Assembly (NCBI GenBank): GCA_027452205.1
Contig: DAIDGV010000003.1
Location: forward strand, 62,001 to 126,000
DNA length: 64,000 nucleotides
Direction: 5' to 3'
DNA from: a candidate division FCPU426 bacterium
GTDB lineage: Bacteria; Oederibacteriota; Muellerivitia; Muellerivitales; Muellerivitaceae
This document shows, in pieces, positions 7,620-16,758 of the stretch. Made by a program: the position numbers and the translations under genes. Every line of letters starts with the position of its first letter. Position 1 is the stretch's first letter. The notes below the pieces were generated by a model. The model was given only the letters and a program-made list of their open reading frames with translations. It searched no databases and was not told where the DNA came from.

Positions 7620-8201
7620 ATGGCCGTTATTTCCACGATGCTGCCGCTTGGAACCAAGGCTCCGGCTTTTAACTTGCCCGACGTGACCACCGGCAAAAGT
7701 GTCTCGGTCGAGACCTTCGGTCAAAATGAACTATTACTGGTCATTTTCCTTTGCCAGCATTGTCCTTATGTGAAACATATCCAAACGGAACTGGTGAAAT
7801 TGGGGAAGGACTACGGGCCCAAGAACGTTGGTATTGTCGGGATCAGCGCCAATGATGTGGCCAATTACCCCGAGGATTCGCCGGAACACTTAAAGGCTAT
7901 GGTGGCTGAGTTGGGTTTGAACTACCCGATCCTTTATGACGAGAGCCAGGCGGTGGCCAAGGCTTACCGCGCGGCCTGCACGCCGGAGTTCTATCTTTTC
8001 GACCGCAACCGGGCTTTGGTCTATCGGGGCCAATTGGATGACAGCCGGCCCAAGAATGGGCTGCCCGTGACGGGGAAGGACCTGCGGAGCGCCTTGGACA
8101 AGGCCCTGGCCCATGAGCCTGTTGAGGGCGACCAGAAGCCGGGCATGGGCTGCAACATCAAATGGAAACCGGGGCAAGAACCGGATTATTTTGGCCATTG
8201 A
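7620..8201 (+). CDS. Thioredoxin-fold protein (AhpC/TSA-like)
   Basis: A 193-residue redox protein with a peroxiredoxin/thioredoxin-like fold. The start (LPLGTKAPAFNLPDV) is typical of the AhpC/TSA family, and the active site CQHCP (around residues 44-48) holds a CxxC pair. A cis-Pro region follows (ACTPEFYLF), then a C-terminal extension with a further Cys (GMGCNIKW). No signal peptide is seen, so it is probably cytoplasmic. It may act as a disulfide reductase or thiol peroxidase; the electron donor is unknown. It lies directly after the Lys-rich exported protein. Confidence 0.85.
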   Translation: MAVISTMLPLGTKAPAFNLPDVTTGKSVSVETFGQNELLLVIFLCQHCPYVKHIQTELVKLGKDYGPKNVGIVGISANDVANYPEDSPEHLKAMVAELGLNYPILYDESQAVAKAYRAACTPEFYLFDRNRALVYRGQLDDSRPKNGLPVTGKDLRSALDKALAHEPVEGDQKPGMGCNIKWKPGQEPDYFGH

Positions 8202-8292
8202 ACTTGCCTAAGTTTTGTCGAATTTATTGGCTTTTCGGGTTATCATGAAGGGGTTGAGAAGGAACCTCCATTGCTGACCCAAGGGAAGCCAT

Positions 8293-10881
8293 TTGAACGT
8301 TCCAAACCTTCTTCATACATCCCTGGATGACGTTTTACTGAAGGCTATTAGCGACTTCGGTGAAGGCGTTATCGTTTTGGATATGCCCCGTATTGTCTAT
8401 TCGAACGAGGCTTTTGCCAAGATCACCGGCCATACGGAACACGAATTGGCCGGTCTTGCCTCCTTCCTGGATCTGGTCCCCGAAAGCGACAAAAAGCACT
8501 TCAATGACTACTTGGTCTCGGCCAAGGCTGCGCCGCGTTTGGAAACGCTGTTACGGCGGAAAAACGGCGAGGTTGCGCAGATCGAAGTAACCCGTAATAC
8601 GGTGACCGAGAACAATCTGACACGGGTGGTCCTAGTCGTCAGGGACATCACCCAACAAAAGAAGATGGCGAACGCGTTAAGGCAAAGTGTCGGGTTTGAA
8701 AAGCTGATCACGAATCTGTCCTCCCAATTCATCAATTTGGCGCCGCACAAGATCGAAGAGGGGATCAACAACGCCCTCAAGTCCATCGGGGAATTCATCG
8801 GGGTGGACCGGATCGTCCTGTTCTCTTCCACGCCCGAAAAAGTGTTGGGCAGTTCGTTCGAATGGCATGCTTCGCCTGCGATGGCCTCTCAGGTCAAGAA
8901 CGAGTTCCAGTTGTCGAAATACACGTGGTTTTCCGAACAGATCAAAGCCAAAAACGTTCTATATGTCTCTACCCCGGACGACCTTCCCCCGGAAGCCCAG
9001 GCGGAAAAAGAGGTCTTGAAGACCCGTGGTATTCAATCCATTGTCGTTCTGCCCATGATCACGGATGGTCAAATGAAGGGGCTGTTGTCTTTCAGCACTT
9101 TAAAAGCGCCCAAAACATGGTCGGAAGAAGACCTGACCCTGTTCAGGATCTCCGCGGAAATGTTCGCCAGCGTCATTGAAAGAAAAAGCGGTTATCAAGC
9201 ACTGAAAGAGAGCGAAGAGAAGTTCAAGGAACTTTTCAACAACGCCATCGACGCTATTTTCATTTATAGCTTGGCCGAGGATGGGACGCCGGGAAAATTC
9301 ATCGAAGTGAACGACGTGGCTTGCAACAAACTGGGTTATAACCGCGAAGAACTGATGAACATGACGCCCCTGGACCTGGCGGACCCGGAGGCGATGCCTG
9401 AAGTGATGAAGAACCTCAAGAAACTCCTTCAGAACAAGAACGTTACTTACGAGAAAAAGCATGTTTCGAAGCATGGGGTCAAGATTCCCATGGAGATCAA
9501 CGCCCATCTTTTTGAGTGGAATGGGCAACGGGTCGTTCAATCCATCGTTCGGGACATTACGGAACGCAAACGCGCTGAAGAGATCATCCGCCGACAAGCT
9601 TACTATGACGTTCTGACCAACCTGCCGAACCGCACCTTGTTCAAGGACCGGTTGGAACAAGCGATGAAGAATGCCCATCGGAACAAGCAAATGCTGGCCG
9701 TCATGGTGCTTGACCTGGACCGTTTCAAGACCATCAATGAGACCTTGGGCCATTTATTGGGGGACAAATTGTTGGTGGCCGTTTCGGAACGGTTGCTGGG
9801 TGTGCTGAGCGAGAATGAGACTATTGCCCGGTTCGGCGGGGACGAATTCACCCTTCTTTTACCCCAGATCAACAACATAGAAGAAGTGACCGAACACGCC
9901 CAAAAGATCATCGAACTGCTAGCGGGTGCCTTCAAACTGAACGAGCACGAGCTGCATTTGACCACCAGTATCGGTATCGCTATCTATCCCGAGGATGGGG
10001 AAAGCTCCGAGCTTCTTTTGAAGAACGCTGAAACGGCGATGTACCGGGCCAAAGAACAGCGCAACAACTTCCAGTTGTACGCCTCAGGCATGAACGTGAG
10101 CGCCTTCAAACAGTTGCTCATGGAGAACAGCCTGCGCCGGGCCCTGGAAAAAGAGGAATTCGTCGTTTATTACCAACCCCAGATCAGCTTGGTGAATCAA
10201 AAGGTGATCGGCGCGGAGGCTTTGGTGCGTTGGCAGCACCCGGACCTGGGCCTGGTCTTTCCGAATGAGTTCATCGGCCTGGCCGAAGAGACCGGCTTGA
10301 TCGTTCCGATCGGTGAATGGATCATCCGTAAGGTCTGTGAACAGAGCAAAAAGTGGCAGGCCGCCGGTTACCCCAAGATGTGCATCGGGGTCAATTTGTC
10401 CGCCCGCCAGTTCCAACAAATGAACCTGGTGCCGACGATCGCGAAGATCCTCGCGGACACCCAATTGGACCCGCAATGCCTGGGCCTTGAGGTGACGGAA
10501 AGCATTGCCATGAAGAACGCCGATTTCACCATTTCGGCCCTGAATGAACTGAAAAAAATGAAGATCCATCTCTCGTTGGATGACTTTGGAACGGGTTACT
10601 CATCCTTGAGCTATTTGAAACGGTTCCCCTTGGAGACCCTCAAGATCGACCGGTCTTTCGTGCGGGATATCACCACCGACCCTAACGACGCCGCCATTGT
10701 CAGCGCGGTCGTGGCCCTGGCGCATAGCTTGAAGTTGAACGTGATCGCGGAAGGCGTGGAGACCGAGGGGCAGTTGACGTTCTTAAAGGGCCATCAATGC
10801 GATAACGTGCAGGGCTATATCTTCAGCCATCCGTTGTCCGAAGTGAATTTCCTGAAATTCATCAAAGAGTACGGCAAGTAA
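8293..10881 (+). CDS. PAS-GAF-PAS-GGDEF-EAL cyclic-di-GMP signalling protein
   Basis: An 862-residue soluble multidomain protein with no membrane segment. In order: PAS (about 10-130), GAF (about 150-300), PAS with a PAC end (about 305-430), GGDEF (about 435-600) and EAL (about 610-862). The diguanylate cyclase motif is intact (FGGDEF, near residue 515). The phosphodiesterase signature residues also look intact: EALVRW near 642, then LEVTES, DDFGTGYSS, LKIDRSF and EGVET. It may therefore make and degrade c-di-GMP depending on signals at the sensor domains. The start is a TTG with AAGGGAAG just upstream. Its stop directly abuts the convergent smpB stop, with no terminator between them. Confidence 0.93.
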   Translation: MNVPNLLHTSLDDVLLKAISDFGEGVIVLDMPRIVYSNEAFAKITGHTEHELAGLASFLDLVPESDKKHFNDYLVSAKAAPRLETLLRRKNGEVAQIEVTRNTVTENNLTRVVLVVRDITQQKKMANALRQSVGFEKLITNLSSQFINLAPHKIEEGINNALKSIGEFIGVDRIVLFSSTPEKVLGSSFEWHASPAMASQVKNEFQLSKYTWFSEQIKAKNVLYVSTPDDLPPEAQAEKEVLKTRGIQSIVVLPMITDGQMKGLLSFSTLKAPKTWSEEDLTLFRISAEMFASVIERKSGYQALKESEEKFKELFNNAIDAIFIYSLAEDGTPGKFIEVNDVACNKLGYNREELMNMTPLDLADPEAMPEVMKNLKKLLQNKNVTYEKKHVSKHGVKIPMEINAHLFEWNGQRVVQSIVRDITERKRAEEIIRRQAYYDVLTNLPNRTLFKDRLEQAMKNAHRNKQMLAVMVLDLDRFKTINETLGHLLGDKLLVAVSERLLGVLSENETIARFGGDEFTLLLPQINNIEEVTEHAQKIIELLAGAFKLNEHELHLTTSIGIAIYPEDGESSELLLKNAETAMYRAKEQRNNFQLYASGMNVSAFKQLLMENSLRRALEKEEFVVYYQPQISLVNQKVIGAEALVRWQHPDLGLVFPNEFIGLAEETGLIVPIGEWIIRKVCEQSKKWQAAGYPKMCIGVNLSARQFQQMNLVPTIAKILADTQLDPQCLGLEVTESIAMKNADFTISALNELKKMKIHLSLDDFGTGYSSLSYLKRFPLETLKIDRSFVRDITTDPNDAAIVSAVVALAHSLKLNVIAEGVETEGQLTFLKGHQCDNVQGYIFSHPLSEVNFLKFIKEYGK

Positions 10882-11343
10882 TCAGGAACGGCGGCGGTTC
10901 TTGAGCGCCCGATCGATATCCCGGTGCGCTTCCTTTTCCCTCAATTTGTCCCGTTTATCGGCAACGTTCTTACCTTTTCCGACAGCCAGTTGGATCTTTA
11001 CTTTTCCCTTTTTGAAATAAAGCTTCACCGGTACCAGCGTGAGTCCTTTTTCTTGGACCCGGGCCTGCAATTTTTCGATCTCGTTGCGGTGTAAAAGCAA
11101 TTTGCGGGGACGGGTGGGGTCTGGATTATAACGATTGCCTTGCTCATAAGGCGAGATATGCATGCCGTAAAGGAAGATCTCGTCCTTCTCGATGCGGCCG
11201 AAACTATCCTGCAGGTTGGCTTTGCCGTTGCGGATTGACTTTACCTCGGTGCCGACCAAAGCGATGCCCGCCTCGACGCTTTCAAGGATGAAATAGTCGT
11301 GGAAAGCCTTACGGTTCTGGAGGGAAGGGGTACGTTCAGTCAT
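10882..11343 (-). CDS. smpB: SsrA-binding protein SmpB
   Basis: A 153-residue RNA-binding protein that partners tmRNA in trans-translation to free ribosomes stalled on broken mRNA. Typical family features are the N-terminal NRKAFHDYFI, GTEVKSIR, the central HISPYEQGNRYNPDPTRPRKLLLH, and the basic C-terminal tail that folds in the ribosomal channel (KREKEAHRDIDRALKNRRR type). Full length. It overlaps the 3' end of rnr by eight bases; RNase R degrades the mRNA freed by this pathway, so the pairing makes functional sense and occurs in many bacteria. The tmRNA gene itself is not in the window. Confidence 0.97.
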   Translation of the reverse strand: MTERTPSLQNRKAFHDYFILESVEAGIALVGTEVKSIRNGKANLQDSFGRIEKDEIFLYGMHISPYEQGNRYNPDPTRPRKLLLHRNEIEKLQARVQEKGLTLVPVKLYFKKGKVKIQLAVGKGKNVADKRDKLREKEAHRDIDRALKNRRRS

Positions 11344-13588
11344 AGCTCTTGGCTAGGATCATGCGTTGAAAGACCATGTCGACGGACAGGACTTTCACCT
11401 TGATCTTATCGCTGATGTGGATGACCGCGCCGCGGTCGCCCTTGAGGGACATGGAATCGGTATCGAATTCATAGCTATCATCCCGCAGGTTCTCTAGGGG
11501 CAAAAAGCCCTCAATGCCATAGGGGTTCAGTTCCACATAGGCCCCATAAGCGGTCAGGTGCTTCACGATGCCATCGAAGACCTGATAGACCTTTCCTTCC
11601 ATGAAACGCAAATGCATGACCTTCTGGCTTTCCCGTTCGGCTTTTTCGGCCTGCCGCTCTTGTTCACTGCAGAGCAGCGCCAACTTGGTGTATTGGGTCT
11701 GGCGGCTGCTGGCGGGCATTTTACCCAGGGCCTGCTTCAGGGACCGGTGAACGACCAAGTCCGGATAGCGGCGGATAGGCGAGGTGAAATGGCAGTAGGA
11801 CTTCAAGGCCAAACCGAAATGGCCCGCGTTGCGGGTGGCATAGACGGCCAATTTTAAAGAACGAAGACAAAGAGTCGAGACCGGGATCTCCAGGGCCGTG
11901 CCTTTCACGGACTTGATCAGGGTTTGCAGTCCCTTGGGGGATGTCAGGTCCAGATTCTTGAAAGGCACATGATAAGCCCTCAAGAAATTGACCAAGTCTT
12001 CAGTATCAGAGGCGTTAGGTGGTTCGTGGATACGATAAAGAGCAGGAATGTTCTTTTTTTCCAGAAAGCTAGCCACCGCTTCGTTAGCAGCCACCATGAA
12101 ATCCTCGATCAATTTGTGGCTGTTCTTACGTTCTTTCTTGCGCACGTCGACGACCAGGCCATCTTTACCCAAGACGGCACGGACTTCGGGGAAATCGAAG
12201 TCCAATGCGCCCAGTTCATCACGTTGTTTGCGGATCATTCCGGACAATTGGACCATGTCTTTCAACATGGGTACTAATTCAGCGTATTTCGCCTGGATCT
12301 CGCTGTTGGCGGTGCCGTCGATGACTTCCTGGACTTCTTCATATATACCGCGGCGGCGGCTTTGGATGACGGAAATGGCGAAGTCGGTGCCCAATAGTTC
12401 GCCCGAGGGCGCGTAGATCAAAAAGGCGCTGGTGGTCAGGCGGGGAACGCCTTCTTTGAGCGAGCAAAGACCGTCGGAAATGGAGTAGGGGAGCATGGGT
12501 AATACCCGGTCAGCTAGATACAAGCTGGTGGCCCGCTGCTGTGCCTCGTCGTCCAAGGGGCTGCCTTCGGTGACGTAATGGGAAACATCGGCGATGTGGA
12601 CGCCGAGGAGATAACCGCCGTCCTTCGTTCTTTCGAGGGAAATGGCGTCATCGAAGTCCTTGGCGTCAGCTCCGTCGATAGTAAGGATCAGTTTATCGCG
12701 CAGGTCCAAGCGGCCGTCCCAATCGCTTTCGGTCGGGTTTTCAGGGAAGCTTCGAGCCTGATTCTCGACCGCTGGGGGGAAACGGTCCGGCCAGTTGTAT
12801 TTCTTGATGATCGTTTTGATGTCGATCATAGGATCGCCGGCCATGCCGAGCACTTCGACGATCTCACCTTCCATGGCGGCGTTATTCTCCGGCCATTGGG
12901 TTATCTTGGCAACGGCCTTTTGGCCTTCCTCGATCTTAAAGGTGTTCCTCTTCAAGACAACAGGTCTCGTAATACGGAAGTCGTCCGGTTTTAAGTAAAA
13001 ATTCCCATAATCTTTAACGATGACCCCGATCAGTTCGGTATGGGCCCTTTTGATGATGGTGGCGGAGTCGACGACGAAACGGTCGGCTTTACGGGGATCT
13101 TGGACGACGATGGCGCGGATGGTGTCGCCGTTCAAAACGCCGTTCATGGCCCGGGGCGGGATGAAAACATCCGGGGAACCATCTTCCGGGATAAAGAAGC
13201 CAAAGCCTTTTTCATTGGCCTGGACCTTGCCGAGGACCTCTTTTCCTTTGTTGCTTGGGCCACGGTTGGAACCTGGACCTTTACCACTATAGCTATAACC
13301 GCGATCATTCGAGGAATAAGAACGGCCACGACCCGAGCGGGACCTTCTACCTTTGGGGCCGGAGGGTCTTACGCCAGGGCTTGAAGGCCTGCCGCTGGGG
13401 GCGGAGGGCCTACCGCCTGGATTCGGGGACTGCGGTTCTTCCTTCTTGGTGCTCTTGAAGGGATTTTTGAACGGGTTCTTGAAGGGATTCTTGAAAAACT
13501 TTTTCTTATTGGATGACGGCAGATTGGAGGACGGCTGAACGTTCTTTTGCTTCGCGCCGTGTTTTTGTTTCTTGTTTCTTCGAGACAA
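11336..13588 (-). CDS. rnr: Ribonuclease R
   Basis: A 750-residue 3'-5' exoribonuclease of the RNB family. Residues 1-115 are a basic, disordered extension containing a three-fold NPFK repeat and a Gly/Pro/Ser/Arg-rich stretch. Then come the OB/cold-shock domains (NEKGFGFFIPEDGSPDVFIP), the RNB catalytic domain with the Asp cluster DGADAKDFDDAI (about 303-315), and a C-terminal S1 domain (GIVKHLTAYGAYVELNPYGIEGFLPL). The usual long Lys-rich C-terminal tail is absent; the basic region is at the N-terminus instead. The start is a TTG with AAAGGAA upstream. It overlaps smpB by eight bases, so the two are cotranscribed. Confidence 0.95.
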   Translation of the reverse strand: MSRRNKKQKHGAKQKNVQPSSNLPSSNKKKFFKNPFKNPFKNPFKSTKKEEPQSPNPGGRPSAPSGRPSSPGVRPSGPKGRRSRSGRGRSYSSNDRGYSYSGKGPGSNRGPSNKGKEVLGKVQANEKGFGFFIPEDGSPDVFIPPRAMNGVLNGDTIRAIVVQDPRKADRFVVDSATIIKRAHTELIGVIVKDYGNFYLKPDDFRITRPVVLKRNTFKIEEGQKAVAKITQWPENNAAMEGEIVEVLGMAGDPMIDIKTIIKKYNWPDRFPPAVENQARSFPENPTESDWDGRLDLRDKLILTIDGADAKDFDDAISLERTKDGGYLLGVHIADVSHYVTEGSPLDDEAQQRATSLYLADRVLPMLPYSISDGLCSLKEGVPRLTTSAFLIYAPSGELLGTDFAISVIQSRRRGIYEEVQEVIDGTANSEIQAKYAELVPMLKDMVQLSGMIRKQRDELGALDFDFPEVRAVLGKDGLVVDVRKKERKNSHKLIEDFMVAANEAVASFLEKKNIPALYRIHEPPNASDTEDLVNFLRAYHVPFKNLDLTSPKGLQTLIKSVKGTALEIPVSTLCLRSLKLAVYATRNAGHFGLALKSYCHFTSPIRRYPDLVVHRSLKQALGKMPASSRQTQYTKLALLCSEQERQAEKAERESQKVMHLRFMEGKVYQVFDGIVKHLTAYGAYVELNPYGIEGFLPLENLRDDSYEFDTDSMSLKGDRGAVIHISDKIKVKVLSVDMVFQRMILAKSYD

Positions 13589-13664
13589 CGGTTGTTCCTT
13601 TAGATGCTTTCATTTGGTTAAAACTAGGGTGCGTGGAGGAGCGGGGCAAGGTGGGAGCCGTTGC

Positions 13665-13693
13665 TTGACACTAATTTGACGCTACTTTATACT
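13665..13693 (+). promoter_or_regulatory. Sigma-70 promoter for tRNA-Leu
   Basis: TTGACA (13665-13670), 17-base spacer, TATACT (13688-13693). A perfect -35 and near-perfect -10 at ideal spacing, about 46 bases upstream of the tRNA. It may also drive the M16 protease gene that follows the tRNA by only 17 bases. Confidence 0.88.
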
Positions 13694-13739
13694 ACGGCCT
13701 TCCTTGACACAAGCCCTTCACGGCAAGCCGTTGTCAAGC

Positions 13740-13826
13740 GCGGAAGTGGCGAAACTGGCAGACGCACTAGCTTCAGGTGCTAGCGGGGGCAACCTCATGG
13801 GGGTTCAACTCCCCCCTTCCGCACCA
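13740..13826 (+). tRNA. tRNA-Leu (anticodon CAG)
   Basis: Class II tRNA with a 7-bp acceptor stem (GCGGAAG with CTTCCGC), an anticodon stem CTAGC/GCTAG with loop TTCAGGT (anticodon CAG at 13774-13776), a long variable arm, a T arm with the GGTTCAACT loop region, and an encoded CCA. No terminator follows: the next coding sequence starts 17 bases after the CCA. Confidence 0.96.
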
Positions 13827-13843
13827 TCCTTTTTAGGCCCCAA

Positions 13844-16432
13844 ATGAAAAATCATCAAGTGTCGCAGGACGAGCAAGGTGTCGTACATTATCGTCTGAAA
13901 AATGGCGCGACGCTGCTTGTCAAAGAGGACCATTCCAATCCGGTCGTCTCCCTCAACCTGTGGATCGAGGCCGGCTCCATTGATGAACAGAAAGATGAGC
14001 GGGGCATGGCCCATCTCATCGAACACATGATCTTCAAGGGTACCAAGGACCGGGGCGTGGGCGAGATATCCCGCCAAGTCGAGGCTGCGGGCGGTTATTT
14101 GAACGCCTTTACCAGCTTTGAACACACTTGTTTCTACGTTGTCCTTCCCAGTTCCCAGATCGAAAAAGCCCTTGAGGTCGAGTTCGACGCCTATATGAAC
14201 TCTGTTTTCGATTCGGGGGAATTAGAGAAGGAAAAAGAAGTCGTATTTGAAGAGATGCGGATGCGGCGTGATGATCCCTGGAGTTGGTCCTGGGAATTGC
14301 TTTTCAAGATCCTTTATCAAAAGAACCCCTACCACTGGCCGGTCATCGGTGATATGGACGTGCTCAAGTCAGTACCCCGGGAAAAGTTGCTCCAGTATTA
14401 CCGCACCCATTATGTGCCGTCCAATACCGTGATCGCCATTGTGGGCGATGTTTCCCATCAAAAATTGATCCGTTGGCTTGAAGCTCATTTCGAGGACTAT
14501 AAAGCGCCCCATGCGCCGACCCGAAAATTCAATTTTGACGACGAACCCAAAAAGTTGAAGGTGCATACCGAGGCAGGGGACGTTCAACAAGTTTATTTAT
14601 CCATTGGTTATCCTATCGTTCCGATCGATCATCCGGACGCGGCATCATTGGAAGTCCTCGACTCCGTCCTGGGAGAAGGACATGCCAGCCGGTTGAACCT
14701 GGCGATCCGGGAAAAAAGCCAAAAAGCGGATGAGGTAGGCACTGAGTTTTTTACTGGGAAATACGGCGGCGCTTTTCTGTTCCAGGCTTTGACCGACCAA
14801 AAACGCGTGGATGATCTATTGGTTGAAATGATGGCCGAAACCCGAAAACTGATCGAACAGGGAGCCACTGAACAAGAGCTTGCCAAGGTGAAGAATAAGA
14901 TCCGCGCCTCCAAGATATATGAGAAACAAAGCGTGGACGGCCAAGCGAAGACCCTTGGTTTTTGGCAGTTACAGGGAGATTATCAATTGGAAAGTCGTTT
15001 CTTGGAGCGATTGGATTCGGTCAAAAGCGCGGATATTCAAAGGGTCGCTGAAAAATACCTGAAACCTAGCCGCGCTTCCATGATCATTTATCATCCTAAA
15101 AAGCAAAAGTTCAGTACAAAAGCGGATCGCTGGCAGGTCCTTTTAGAGAAGGGGTTTGCGAACAAAAAATCCAAAACTCGGATCATTTCGGGTTTGGGCG
15201 CTAAGGTGGACCGCTTCAAATTAGCCAATGGTTCGACTCTTTTGGTCAAGGAAAGAAAAGGGTTGCCCTTGGTCTCTTTGGGCTTGTTCGTACAGGGCGG
15301 CTTTTTGAACGAGACCCCGGCCCAACAAGGCATTACGAACCTGATGACCAAATGTCTTCTCAAGGGGACAAAACGAAGGGACCACGAACAATTTTCTCAA
15401 TCGGTGGAGGTTTTGGCCTCCCATCTGGACACTCAAATGGAAAAGGACTATTGGGGGCTTGCGCTGGAGAGCCTCAAGGTTAATTTTGAGCCTTCACTGG
15501 ACCTGATGTTGGAGACTCTTTTTATGCCTCTCTTTTCAGGCGCGGAGATCGAAAAAGAGAAAAAGATGCAAATGGCGGCCATTGAACGTTTGAAAGACGA
15601 CCCTAGTGAATATTCATTGCTCCATTCGGATCGTTTGACCTTTAAGAACACACCCTACGCGCATATACCGATGGGAACGCTTGAGTCCGTTGCCAAGATG
15701 ACCGCCGAAGACATTCGTAAATGGCACAAGTCCAGGTTCTCTTCGAAAAGGATGACTTGGGTGGCGGTGGGCGATGTGGATGGTACCGACCTGAAGCGGT
15801 TGCTGGATTTTAAATTGAAAGCCCATCCTTTTGAGGATGCTTACAAGCCAACTAAAGCCGTTATCAAGGCTTTGAGGGCGGACGACTATCAATTGACCAC
15901 TCAAAGCCAACAGGCCAGTCTGGTGTTGGGGTTCCGGGCACCATCCTTCCGATCCAAGGAATATTTCGGTTTTCGGGTAATGAATACCATTTTGAACGGT
16001 ATGGGTGGCCGTTTGTTCGTTCAACTGCGCGAAAAACGAAGCCTGGCTTACAGTGTTTATGCCGCTTATGACTCCGCTGAAAAAGCCGGTGTCTATCAGA
16101 TCTATATCGGTTGCGCGCCCGGCAAGGTGGAAGACGCGAAAAGGGGACTGATGGAAGTGCTCCGCTCGATGGCCGAGCGAAAAGTGACGGACGAAGAGCT
16201 GGAAAGAGCGAAAAGCTATTTGATAGGTCTTTTCCAGGTGGGCCAGCAATCCAACCGCGCCCAGCTTTTGGCCATTGGTCGTCACGAAAGCATCGGGGAG
16301 GGCCCGGAAACCTTGGATCGCTATGAGCGGTTGATCGAAAAAATAACCGCCGATGATGTTCAAGAATTGGCAAAGAAGTATTTGATGACCGATGTTTTCA
16401 CGACGGTCCTTCTTTCGCCCCAAAAATCATAA
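13844..16432 (+). CDS. M16-family zinc metalloprotease, fused two-unit form
   Basis: An 862-residue protease of the pitrilysin/insulinase M16 family carrying two homologous halves in one chain (about 10-430 and 440-862). The first half has the inverted zinc motif HLIEH (His57, Glu60, His61) and the downstream Glu-rich helix EKEVVFEEM that supplies the third ligand. In the second half the equivalent position reads GITNLMTK, so that half is the non-catalytic partner, as is normal for fused M16 proteins. No clear signal peptide is visible, which would suggest a cytoplasmic enzyme, although many relatives are periplasmic. It begins 17 bases after tRNA-Leu and is followed closely by yggT. Confidence 0.92.
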   Translation: MKNHQVSQDEQGVVHYRLKNGATLLVKEDHSNPVVSLNLWIEAGSIDEQKDERGMAHLIEHMIFKGTKDRGVGEISRQVEAAGGYLNAFTSFEHTCFYVVLPSSQIEKALEVEFDAYMNSVFDSGELEKEKEVVFEEMRMRRDDPWSWSWELLFKILYQKNPYHWPVIGDMDVLKSVPREKLLQYYRTHYVPSNTVIAIVGDVSHQKLIRWLEAHFEDYKAPHAPTRKFNFDDEPKKLKVHTEAGDVQQVYLSIGYPIVPIDHPDAASLEVLDSVLGEGHASRLNLAIREKSQKADEVGTEFFTGKYGGAFLFQALTDQKRVDDLLVEMMAETRKLIEQGATEQELAKVKNKIRASKIYEKQSVDGQAKTLGFWQLQGDYQLESRFLERLDSVKSADIQRVAEKYLKPSRASMIIYHPKKQKFSTKADRWQVLLEKGFANKKSKTRIISGLGAKVDRFKLANGSTLLVKERKGLPLVSLGLFVQGGFLNETPAQQGITNLMTKCLLKGTKRRDHEQFSQSVEVLASHLDTQMEKDYWGLALESLKVNFEPSLDLMLETLFMPLFSGAEIEKEKKMQMAAIERLKDDPSEYSLLHSDRLTFKNTPYAHIPMGTLESVAKMTAEDIRKWHKSRFSSKRMTWVAVGDVDGTDLKRLLDFKLKAHPFEDAYKPTKAVIKALRADDYQLTTQSQQASLVLGFRAPSFRSKEYFGFRVMNTILNGMGGRLFVQLREKRSLAYSVYAAYDSAEKAGVYQIYIGCAPGKVEDAKRGLMEVLRSMAERKVTDEELERAKSYLIGLFQVGQQSNRAQLLAIGRHESIGEGPETLDRYERLIEKITADDVQELAKKYLMTDVFTTVLLSPQKS

Positions 16433-16441
16433 GGAGCGGCT

Positions 16442-16747
16442 ATGTTCGTGATCGGTAATTTGGTCAAAGCGCTGGCCGATATCGTGGATGTCCTCTTTAA
16501 CTTGCTTCAGATCGTCATTATTGTGCGTGTTATCCTTTCCTGGGCCAACGCCGATCCCTATAACGCGTTCGTGCGAGCCGTTTCCGCCATCACCGAACCC
16601 ATGCTCTATCCTTTCCGCAAATTATTACCGCCGTGGCGTATGGGTGGTTGGGACCTATCGCCCCTTTTCGCCCTTTTATGCCTTTATTTCCTTCGGGCTT
16701 TTTTGGTTCCCACCCTCTATGAACTGTCCAGCCGCTTGCATGGATAG
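16442..16747 (+). CDS. yggT: YggT-family membrane protein
   Basis: A 101-residue integral membrane protein of the YggT family. Two hydrophobic segments are seen (about 5-32 and 70-95) around the family loop VILSWANADPYNAFVRAVSAITEPMLYPFRKLLPP, split here only by description; the Asp-Pro-X-Asn and EPMLYPFRK signatures are clear. Family members have been linked to osmotic stress and to cell division or envelope assembly, but the molecular job is not settled. A strong AAGGAG site precedes the start, ten bases after the protease stop. Confidence 0.9.
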   Translation: MFVIGNLVKALADIVDVLFNLLQIVIIVRVILSWANADPYNAFVRAVSAITEPMLYPFRKLLPPWRMGGWDLSPLFALLCLYFLRAFLVPTLYELSSRLHG

Positions 16748-16758
16748 CTTTTAAGCCG

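Noticed and set aside
15614-16423. A 269-codon open frame antisense to the M16 protease
   Set aside because: The opposite strand encodes a conserved protease domain; the antisense product has no recognisable features.
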